From the NCBI RefSeq assembly GCF_000003815.2, contig NC_049985.1:7070066-7134065 (forward strand): DNA of 64,000 bases, written 5' to 3'. Below are positions 27,401 through 39,400 of the stretch, in pieces (within the stretch, counting starts at the first letter, position 1; every line of letters starts with the position of its first letter). The notes beneath the pieces were generated by a model, which was given only the letters and a program-made list of their open reading frames with translations, had not been told where the DNA came from and ran no database searches. This stretch comes from Branchiostoma floridae (lineage: Eukaryota > Chordata > Leptocardii > Amphioxiformes > Branchiostomatidae). The position numbers were made by a program, and so were the translations under genes.

Positions 27401-30400
27401 CTGGATGGTCAGTAACTATGAAATATGTGTAGTCAACAATTTATCAACAGTTAATTGAGCTAAACAGCTTGCATAGTTATTGAATTTGTTACTGATTAGT
27501 TTTAGATTGTATTTTGCTGATGTTAAGATGACTATTGTTGACATTCATTTGAAATTCTAATACTTTCATTGTGATAACAGCAAGTAATTCTTTGTTTTTA
27601 TGTAAGACTAATGACATATTATTATTGTTGTCAACAGAAGCAGACAGAATACTGGACAAGAGGAAAAAGAAAAGGAAAGCAATAATACCATCACAGTAAG
27701 TGTTACATATCCACATTGTTTAGTTTGCTTTTAATGCCACTGGCTTTTGACTGGGAAAAGTTGGTGTTGATTTGGGTTCCCTAGCAACTTTTCTTGGACT
27801 TGCAGGTATGATTTTGTCAGAAACTTCGAAATATGATGACTCAACAAGGGATGAATGAATTTCTTTGGGATTCTTCAAATGTTCTTTCAAGAGCTTATTA
27901 ATAGGCTGTTATTTTCTTTCTTATTCTAATGAATTCTGCCTTGTGTCTACAGCCCACTGGACATGTCCTCCAAAAAGTGGCTGAAGAAGCACGGCCTGGT
28001 GGCCAAGAAACTGACCATCATGGATGCTCTTGCTCCAACGGCCATTCCGCACAAAGCAAAATATGTGCCCATTCTGGACAAGCATGTGGTGTCAAAGGTC
28101 TTTGATGAGGTAATGAAAGTTTCTATTTCCTTTGTAAGCAAAGTGCAATCAACATCATCAATGTAAGAGAAATGGTAGTAGTCAGACAGAACTCTAGTAA
28201 GTAGTCTTTGATAGGTTGCCTTCATCCCTTAGCATAAAGTATACTTTCCAACACAGTGGGCAAATGACAGCACCAGTTTTTTTATCGGAATGAACACTCT
28301 AGCTCATTATGCACATAGAACATAAGTGCCATCATGAATCATAAGTTGCAGAATGTTAATGGGGTTACTTACCATCCCACGTTTCAACTCTTTTTCTCCA
28401 AAACCCTCCAGTCAATTTGTACTGAGCTAGTACAAACTGCATAAGACTTGGATGTAGTCTTCCTCTATTTCATTAGGAAAATGATACATGTTTTACCCAT
28501 ATGGTGTAAGGCAACAATTTAAGTTTTCACATGTATAAACTTTAAGTAATACAATTCAACCTGCGATGTAGTGATTATAATGATCAAATAAACCATTCAT
28601 TCATATATTCATATTGTTCCCCTCAGTCCCTCCCCATAGCCCATGCCTCCAGCTCAGGAAAGCTGCGTCTGGTGAACCCTCAGGCTGTGGACCTGGTAGG
28701 CTATGAAGAGAGACTACAGAAGGCTGTGGACTCATATAAGAAGTGAGGAAGATATAATATCTAATGTGAAACTGATCGTAATGATTGTATTTCTGTATGT
28801 GGCAACATGTCTACAGTTGGGATTTTTTCAAAATGCTGCAAAATGGCTTGGCATTATACATGCCACTATGAGTATGTGTTTGTCCAAGACATTCTATTGA
28901 GAACTGCTTCTAACATAAGCAATATACATGTATTACACATTCTCCAAAAACCTGTTTCTAAAATACTTTTCTTGTATATCGTTTTAGGAGATTAGACATG
29001 ATTGTGTGGAGGAATCTGTCACAAGAGGAAAGAGACCAGTAAGTATTTTTTTTTGCTTATCCAAGTTTCTGTGTCTTTTTTTAGTTATTAGTAATACATA
29101 ATTTATTACTCAAGTGCTAAGTAACTTGCAAATGAGGAACTCTTAACAAATTCTGTTTTTAGTAAATCGATCAAGATGCATAAATTTCCCACATATGAAT
29201 TCCCTTCAATTGTCCTTTCAGGGTATCATTGAGAATCTCAGATTTGATAATACCCTAGTAAGACTTGTGATGTCGGCAATGGGTCAAAGTTTGTTGAAAG
29301 TCAACATGCTCCCCTGAAAAACTTTCATGCTAGGTCCATACTTGTACTGACTACGCGTAACATTCCAGGTTTGACAGTGAGGAAGCGGTGTCCTTTCTGG
29401 AGAACCGCCACGCCATGATGCAGGCGCTGGACCGGTTAGGCTGGCCCCTCCCCCAGCAGGACATCCTCCTCCTGGAGGATGAGATCGCGCGGGGTCAGAA
29501 ATACCTCCGACAATCCACCGACCTGAGGAAGGCCGCGGAGAAACTGCACCAATCAACCGAGGAGGAGGATGATGATGACGACACAGCGTCCGAGACGTCC
29601 GGGGTGGAGGCAGGAGACGAGACAGAACGCAGCAGGACTGAGTTTGAGGTACAGAAGGAAACATAACTTTCTTACTTCATGAACTTCAAGATAACAGTCA
29701 TCATCATCCGTACTCATGATCCATACTCATCACAAAATTTTGTCATGCAGAAACTTTAAATATGAGTTTGAGGTACAGAAGGAAACCTAACTTTCTTACA
29801 TCATCAAGATAACAGTCATCATCATCCACACACATGTACTCATCACAAAAATTTGTCATGCAGTAAATGTAAACATGGGTATCTAAACTGCTCTGTACCT
29901 GTGAGCTGATTAAGGGTGTTGCATGACTAGTATGATAATTTGATAATATTGCTGCACAGGCAGTATTTGCTATATATCAAACTCAGATCAAACAAGTGAA
30001 AAGATGGTAGAAAATCATTGCTTATCTTAAGATGTGACTCAAAGAATATTTAATACAAAATATGTGTCTGCTCTATGCAGAAGTTACTGCATAGTCATGA
30101 CATTACCTTATGACATGGGGACTGGTCAGGGCTGTCTCCAGAAACTGTCTGTCTGTCCTGGAGCAGAATTTCGATTATTGGGATCGAAATAAATTTGCCT
30201 TGCCCGTCCAAAATATTGGAAATTGTTGAGGTGAAAATATATTTTTATTAGCTTTTTAAATTAATAAAATGACTCACAGATCTATTAATGAAAATTAGCA
30301 ATATTGGCCTTTACCTTTGCAATACTCCAAATATTGATTATGGTTACTGCCTTCCAAGGCCTGAAATAGACCCCAATGTGCCCCCCCCCCCCAATAAGTG

Positions 30401-33400
30401 GGAGTGAAAGCTACCGGGTAAAGCTGGAGACAGCCCTAGAACAGGGTCTCCATCACAGGATTTTGAGATTTTTGGCCTGTCCTTTGTGAAGAAGATTTCT
30501 TTCTCCAAGTGGTACAACTAAATTGTGCTGCTATTTAGAACATAGTATGTTGTAGTGTATAAGAAGCTTGCATGATGCATGGCAGTATTTTTTAGACATG
30601 AGCATTTTACTGAATTTACTCAAGTGACTTAGTAAAAAAACTGCAAGGAGAATCAGAAACCATTTCATTCGCTAGTTTTGCATTTGAATATGTCATATCT
30701 TATAAAATATCTGCTCGCAAAGTTTTGTCGCCTAAAATTTAGAACGACCTTTGTTCTGCTTGCAATAATGCATGCTAGTCTGTCATCATTGTGACCATTC
30801 AAACTTGTAAAAGCATGTTTTCTAAAAACATAATGCATGTGGAACAATTCTCTGTGCTACATGTACATTTTGTACTAACAATCTGCTGCTAATATGTACT
30901 ACATATTTACTATTAGGTAAAATAAAAGGATGTACAGAGTGTGGGAGTCCTTCTCTTCATTGTGTTGCAGCAAAAATAATTTTGAAAGAAGAAAGCAAGT
31001 AGTCATGCTCTTTTTCATATAATTTTGGTTCTTAAATCTTTGCCAGCAAGGTTTTTTTTTTAGTTCTTTTCATTTTTCAGTTCTTTTCGGTTTAAAGATG
31101 ATATATTCAATTAGTTCATTCAGAACAGGGTAACCTTGGTTATTACGTTAGCACTTTGTTCCTTTGTCAAGAGTCATTTTATATTGTTAGGAGAGCAGCA
31201 GTTATTTTAGTACAGGCATCAACCTAAAGCGTACTGACGCTGCCATTTGGATACGTATGGGGCTAGGCAGTAGGTTAAATGTGTGATATTTGAAGGAAAG
31301 CCTCAGAATTAACTGCTAAGCCTTGTACAGACTGGCCATGATCAACTATTAGCAGCTTGCAAGGTTGTAAGCTGCATCACTTAAAGACGGTTACTAAGAA
31401 ACGGTTGCTAAGCAACCTGAGGGGAAACAAATGTTTGCAGTATCAGTCAGGAAATGAGGCATATGATTGTTGCATTAGCGCTATTGTGATTCCCCCATTA
31501 GTGCTGTGTGACTGAACACATGCCAAACAAAGAACTCTAGAGTAAAGCATATACGCATTTAGTAGCACAAAAGGATTGAATGAATGCAAGTTACTTTATG
31601 GATTTGTATAGGGAAATATTGAGATACTTACATGATTATTATTGGTTCATATCTTTCTTATTCTGCAGTGAAATTGAACAAACTTTTTCATGAAAATGAT
31701 CTTTTAGAAAATAACCCCTACTTCTGCCATTTTAAGAAAGTACCCCTTTAAAGAAAGGGTTAGTGAATTAATGTGTGTTGATGCTAACGGGGAGTTCAGA
31801 CATTTGTGTTCAGATTTTTAAAAGTGCAATACAAGACCAGGGGAAGGTAAGAGAGTTCTATTGGTGCACAGAGACTATGGGGCTATTGCACCTGCACAAT
31901 ATGTTGTGCATGGTACACAGGACATATTCAGCAGGCATGAAGCATTACTGACATTTGATGTTGTTTCAACTATGATGACTTTCTTTGTTGAAAAAATTGT
32001 ATCAAAAAAGCACAATATCATACTACAACCACAAAATAAACCACCATGTGAGTGCAGCTTACTCACAAATGAAAGTTTACTGTATAAAAGAAACAAATTG
32101 CATGTTTTGAGAAACCTACATTATGGTCAGAATATGTACTTTTTATAAATAAATGGTGCAATTATTTTTGTGATACAACAAATAAAGCATGCCAAACTCT
32201 TAGAATATACATTTATGAAAGTGTATTGATTTGATAAAAAGAAAACCGAATACAGAAGAAAAATTAATTCACAAAAAAGATCATCAATGCTGCTTGAAAT
32301 GTTTTCATATGCATGATCACCTTCACTTACTGCCGATATGCTGTCCCAGCATGTATCACTCACCCCTTCTTTTGTCTGTCTTATTGCAGGGTTTGGGCAG
32401 TGTCTTGGAAGGGAGTGGCGGCAGTGCAGAGAAGAGCACACCTGGTTCTGGCAAGCACAGAGTAAAGAAAGTGCTGGATAAACTTAAAGGGCACAAGGTC
32501 ATCGCAAGGAAAGAAGAAGACGGTTTTTATTACCCTGGTAAGAGAAGATTGGTATCATTTTAGTTTTAGAGGGAAATAATTATGTAATTTCTAAATCCTT
32601 ATGATATTATGTAACTATCATAATGACTAGTTTCGTAGCAAAACTATCATTGATTTTATGATTCTGTACTTTGACTTTTCTAGATTCTCTTCCAGAAATG
32701 TCTTGGTTCTTTTCATGTATCTGTTCTCCTTGTTGTTATTCCTTGCTATAACATTGCTATCGCCACATGTATCAAATACATTCGTCAGTCTATTTCTCTT
32801 GTATATGAACAAATGCGGCAATCTGGCAAAAATGTATCATGTCTTGCATGCATGGACTCAAAGCTTTCTGTGTGCTCTCTTTACCTGCTTGTGCTTCTGT
32901 GGACGATCTAATGTTAAACCTCCCAGCTAGAGTACGTGGTAAGTGGAACAGAAAACTTGAATTTGTGCACCATGTATGGACATCCATAACACAATGTAGA
33001 AACAATGTAGAAATTGTGAAGCTAGAATGTAGTTGAATGGGAAAATGTCAAAACATGTAGTCATTAGAAATGTACACAAAGACTGTTCCAGGATTATCCT
33101 AGCTATGATAACAAAAGGCAAGAATGATTTTTGAGGATCCAAATGTATGGCAATGAGGATAATGGCCAAGCACTACAAATTGAACAGAAAATGACAATGA
33201 CACTATATCCCTTTGCACTGCATGTTGGGTTTCTATGTTTAAGATTCCTGCAAACTGAATGTCGTTTATTTTGAACTTACAGGGATTGTAGTCAAGTGTC
33301 CAAACTCCAGACATGCGATCGTTGATTACCATGGCAATGGAAGGCAGCTCACGCCCACCAGATTCGTCATCCCTATGGGCGGGGCCAGGGCGTGTCCTGA

Positions 33401-36400
33401 GCTAAGGGTATGTTATAGTTTATTTCTGAGTTCTGATTTGTTATATTCAGAAAGAATGGAATGTATCCTGTAAGAGGCTTGAATGATTAGATAATGCATG
33501 TGATCAAAAGTGCTAAGTGATTTGCAAAGTAAGACTTGTTCATCTTTCTGAATGTATCTTCTGGCACTGGTCAGTTTAGATGGTGACATAAAGCAGGTTG
33601 CCCTGTGTATGAGGGAGCTTCAGGAAGTAGCCGAAGGCATAAGACTTTTGCACATAAAGGAACCCAACACACTTATTGAGAAATTAAAATTGCTGGGCTA
33701 ACAATGGATCTTTGAAAAGATCAGCCAGGCAGCCAGCATGCCAGCCAGGCAACATGAAACCTGGTCAAATAAAAATAAACAAACAAACAAACAAACATGA
33801 GCCACAGCAAAGCCACATTACACTACTAGCTAGCTACTTAAAAAAGAATCATACTTCATCTCAGTTGAGGATGATTGCTTTACCTTTTTATTTACCAACA
33901 AGTTTTGCTCAACAGTTGATAACACTTTCAGCACCAAGGACAGATACAGTATTTTCTCTCCAAATCAAATTTCAGAATTTTACAAAAGTTTTTCTCCCTT
34001 TTGTAGGTTGGAGATTTTGTGCTCGTGAAGACCACATCAGAAGAGGACCTGGAGTGTTGGGTACCAGGGATCGTACAGATGACACCCCGCAGGAGGGAGG
34101 CTCAACTTAAGTTCTACACCATCCTGCAGTTTGACAAGAAAAGGGTAGGTGGAGCTTCTGATGAAAGTAACATCCTTTGTCTTTGACATTAACTCCATGT
34201 ATGAATACCAATAACAATTCTTATTTTCTCATTCATGTACATATATTTAAAATTCAGATTTTATTATGTGACAATAACAGATGCTATCAGGCTTTATAGC
34301 AATCTGGAAAAAAAGGTCAAATGTAATGTTGGTATGGTCTTTGAAATCTGGAATTTACTGTGTGTTTTATTCTTTTGCTTCTGCAGGTGACCTCTCTAAG
34401 GAAGGGCATCATGAAGATTCCTAAGTCCAGATACGTGTTTGCTTGTCGCTACATCAAGGATGCTCAACAGATCAACTATGAGATGTGAGGATCTAGATTC
34501 TTTATCTTATGAAAATCAGTTAGAAGAAGCATTTTGGGGTATGTGTTAAATGTAGTGATGGTAGATGACATGACATCTAAAAGAGGTTCCTAAATATTTG
34601 AGTACCTTTGCGGAAAGAGAGATATTGTAATCAGTGAGTGTGTCTGTTTGTTTGTTTGTATGTCCTGGTTTGTGTCACAGTTCTTCAATCGGCATTTGAA
34701 TGTTTGTTATGCTGGGGAACAGGAAGTTAGGTCAAGGATACCAGAAAAGTCCCACAGGTGGCTGGAAATGGAGCTTGCCCAAGTCTGCTGGCAGGAAATA
34801 GAGATGGACCAGGTGCAGGATAAGGGTACCTCTGTGGGACTGGGAAGGTTACAGAGCAGCATGGGTAAGGGAGTGAAGTCTGCCATCTCTGATTGCCTTG
34901 TTTTTCTCTTGTTTCCCACACAGTCCCAGTGTAGACATTGTCCAAAGACAAGCCACTCCAGACAAAGCTGAAGACGGAGAGAGGCGACCGAAGTCTGGCC
35001 GGCGCGGGAGACACGCTAACAACGAGGACTCGGGTCACGTGGAGACCAGCAGCTCTGAGATGAGTGGAGAGGAGGAGGAGAAGGGAGACAGTGAGAAGAC
35101 TGGATCAAGTTACTCAGGTTTGGATTTTTTTTTTAACGAGATTGCTGCCTTATGAGAGCGAGTGGGCAAAATACACTAGGTAAAACTGGTGAGAAACTAG
35201 GAATAAACAATCCAATATATCTTTCATGAATATCGTTTATGAATAACCATGCCGGAAAACAAATATAAAAAAAAAGTAGACAAGAGTAGCAGAAAATTGC
35301 AATGAGAATTTGGATATTGCATGCTGAGGGAATTTATCTTAAATTTTCATTTGAAACTATGCAGAGCGAATTTATCTTTTCATTTGAATCCAACAGATAC
35401 TGAGTCGGAGACTACCAAAACGTCTCGGTCCACGGTGCACAGTCGTGAGCGTCTGTCGGACCTGGGCACCTCTCCGTCACCCCACACCACGCCACACGTC
35501 AGCGATGAGAAGATTGAGGAGATTCTGAGCCACCAGAAAACTCTGGAGGACCTGCAGAGGAAACTACAGGAACAGCAGGAGCAGCAGCTGGAGCAGCAGA
35601 AGGTATGGGAACTTCATGTCTTACAGTGTAACAGGCCAGAATGTACCCCTCACCAGAATGTACCCAGGTTCATTCTGACCAGGGGTATATTCTTGTATGC
35701 TACACCTTTACACAAGACATTATGATAAGAGTGGATAACATGTTTGCTGTATTGTCATGAAATTTTAAGGCGGATGTCCGCAGTACTAATAGAATGAAGA
35801 ATGTTACCTTCCAGTTGGCCACTTGTCTACTTGGATCTTATCACATGTTGTTTAAACAGTATGAATGAACCTTAAACTAATAAAAAAAGTCTGAAGATTG
35901 TATTCAGTATCACTGCCCTTTAAATATAATGATGTTCTTTACACAAACAATAAAGGCCATTTAAGTATTTGCAGTTTATGGAAGGCTTTACACTGTAGTT
36001 TCTGTGATCCAGGAATCTGTACTCATGCCAGTGTTTGTCACCCCTTGTTCTCGCCTTGGAAAGTTGCTCCAGAATTGCTATTTGGATTTTTGGGTAAGAT
36101 CAATGGCACAGGTTCCCCCTTCCTGACCCATGAAAAACCCACCCACCCAGTACACCCTCCCATCCATCTAGCAAAACCTACCCACCCATATACATGTAGC
36201 AAACCCACCCACCCATGTACAAGTAGCTAACCCACCCACCCAGCCACTCACCCACATAGCACACCCATAGTCCCACCCACCTTGGCCAAAACGTAGAAAT
36301 GAAAAATGAAAAATAAATTGATGCAAACATTTGACAGACACTCTCTCATTGGTTGAATGACTAATTGCCCTTTTCTCACTGGTTGTTGCTTTATGTGGTG

Positions 36401-39400
36401 GACTGTTAGGATCGGTCTGCTACATACATGTACATGTACAGGAATTCCTCCCAGAATAGTCTTACTTATAATTAACTGCTTGCAAATAACATATTCACAA
36501 GCGTATCTTCACTTCTCCGCAGCTACATACTTTTACAATACAAAGTACAATGTACATGTACAGCTGTAGTTCACACTCTACTCCAGCTATTATAGCAGAT
36601 GCACTGAACAACATGTAAACAAACAACATGGTTATCAGAATTATCCTGACTTTTCCCTTGCCAGGCTATCCAACAAGAACTGCAGAAACTGTCGGAAGCA
36701 GTGAAGAACAAACCTGAACCCGACCCAGAACCTGAACCTGAGGCAGTGGACCACAAACCTCCAACAGAAGGAGACCTGGAGAACATTGAAGAGGAGAATG
36801 ATCAGGAGGTAAGACAAGTCTGTCTAATACTATACAGGATGTAATAGGACAGCTTTATCTGGAATTAAGGCCATTTGTCCAATGTACTTCAGAATCCTCT
36901 AAAGCAAGCTGCTAGGGGACCAAATGTATATGACTTGACATCAATAAGCTACCTTCCATTAAAAATCATCCAGGGCAAAAGATCCAAAAGCCTGTTCTGC
37001 TGCAGTACCAATGGAAGCCACCAGGTCCAGAATCAACTTTGACATTCATCTTCCTAAGATCTACCCATACACTAAATATTTACTAATTGTTGTTTTATTG
37101 GATTTCTGTCACCAGAGAGTCAGGGAGTGGCTGAAGAAAGGAGAGAAGGAGGGAGAAGAGAAGGAGAAGGATAGTTCACAGAAAAGTGAGGGAAAGGAAG
37201 AAGAGACAGAGGAGAAATCGAAAACAAAGGAGCCTAGTGAGAAAGAGGAGACTAAAGTGTCCATGCACATGGACCCGCAGGGGAATGAGTCAGTCATTAT
37301 CACTCAGGTAAGGAAGATGTATAACTGTATAGACTAAGTGTTATGGCCCAGTGTTCTGACATCGCTTTGTTCTAACACACCTACATTGCATGTTCTCACA
37401 CCCCTATGTTCCGACACCTCTGTACAAAGGGGCATTGAACATAGGGATGTCAGAAGATAAGGGTGTCCCTGTATTAACAGACTGACACATAATTTTTTTT
37501 AAATGACTGATAATGTTTAAGTAATGTTATAGAAACATATTTGTGGTTTCATGTTAGGTGCTAGGCAGTGCTCTAGTTTGGTAAGTCTTATTTGAAAGTT
37601 ACACATTGTCATAATCATTGCTTTGAATTCTTTCCTAGGGTGATAGAGGGCTGCTGTTCTCACGCAAACCACCAGAGGTCGTCCCTGAGAAGGCAGCCGT
37701 AGCCAGACACAGCCTGCCCAAACTCGGGCCAGGACAGGAGGTTCTGGCCAGGTGGTCTGATGAGGGCTGGTACTACAGAGGTACTGTGAAACAAGCCCTT
37801 GGAGACGACAGTTACTACATCGAGGACAGTGTTGGTGACATGGAGAGGATCTTCAGGGAAGACATCATCACTGATGAGGATGATGCCAACAACATCATAC
37901 AGGTGAGATATCTACCTTAAAACATAGTATAAAAGTACCTGTATGAAACACACTATGTTACAAGTAGGCTAGCCCCCTGTACTGTAGTTTTATCTCTGCT
38001 GGCATGACTGTATGACATGATCTGTGGCCCAAGGGCTAATGAAATGGAGATGGGCACCACATTATACACCATATAGTGTGTCTACTAGAAGGATTTCAAC
38101 CATGATTATAAAGAAGTTGGTGCCCATATATTTGTCAAAATATGTACACCGTAGGAGATGAGGAAAACAAGATAGTATGACACAGTCATGTAACAATGTT
38201 AGGTTTTGCTGTCGCAAACCTGAAATGCATTGACACATGTACTGAGGATAAATTTTTCTTTGTTTACCCAGTCTGGGGACCCGGTCATTGGCCTCCACCC
38301 CAGCTACTCCTTCAGCTACGCCCCCGGAGTGGTGCTGGAGGTACTGCCGGACCTGTGGACCGTGGTGCGGTACTACGACGGCGCCGAGGCCAAGGTCCCC
38401 CGGGAGGAGGTGTACAAGATGGCCACCGAGAAGTTCGAGAAGGACGTGGCGTACATTCTGCAGTGCGAGGACAGCTGGGTGGGGCACGCCGTGGTTGCTA
38501 GGGACGACAACGATGGAGCGTACCATCTGGGTATGTCCTTGGTTACTGTACATCTGGAGATGCTCTATTGGGTTAAAATACGTTTTTCTTCAATACTATT
38601 TAACAGAATCTGATACAAAATATGGACAATACTGAGTTTCGTAGATGTGCCCTCTTGATGCAGCAAGCAAACTAGATAAAAGAATGGTTTGTTAAAGCAA
38701 TAAATGTAAAAACAGAAGTGCTACTATGTGTTAAATCTAACTCAGTCCAAAAGAAGCCACTGAGAAAAGAGCAATATAGTGGGATTTAAGGACAATGTAA
38801 AAGAAAGGATATTTACATTTTGCACATGTAGTATGGCCTTATATGTTTTGTAAATATTGTACAATGTCTTCATATATCTACAGGAACTGTGAAGGAGAGA
38901 GTAGGGAATGGTCGTCAGTACATCGTCCAGTGGGCCAATGAGACCATGCAAGTACAGAGCTCGTCCTGTATCTTCGGTGCCTTCACCAAGCGCCATGCAC
39001 TGGCACTGGGAGATCGTGTGCTGGCCGTCGCCGATCCCGTGGCACTCATATACCTCCCCGGATGGATCACTGGAACAAACGGGCAGAAGCTAGTGGTGAA
39101 GTTCTGCAATGGGACTACGTAAGTACATCCACTCTCCGGAACATTCAATGGTTATACTTGGAAGCGTTCAGATGTTTCAGACAGCATCCGTTGTCTTTTG
39201 TCAGTAAATACATTACATCAGAGAAAGATAAATTGACACACACAATTGCCAAAAAATGATGCAAAGCAAGCTTGAACCTGCATTTTAGCAATGAATAGTT
39301 TAAACTTTCTTTTAAAAATCCTTCTTTCAAACAAGGTAATCAGATTATTTACTTCATTTGAATAGTGTAGAGATATCTGAATGTGCTATGATTTGTGGGG

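Noticed and set aside
38196-38635. Alternative frames of 101 and 115 residues
   Set aside because: Other frames over the Tudor-like exon at 38272-38530; only the SGDPVIGLHPSYSF frame joins both neighbours.
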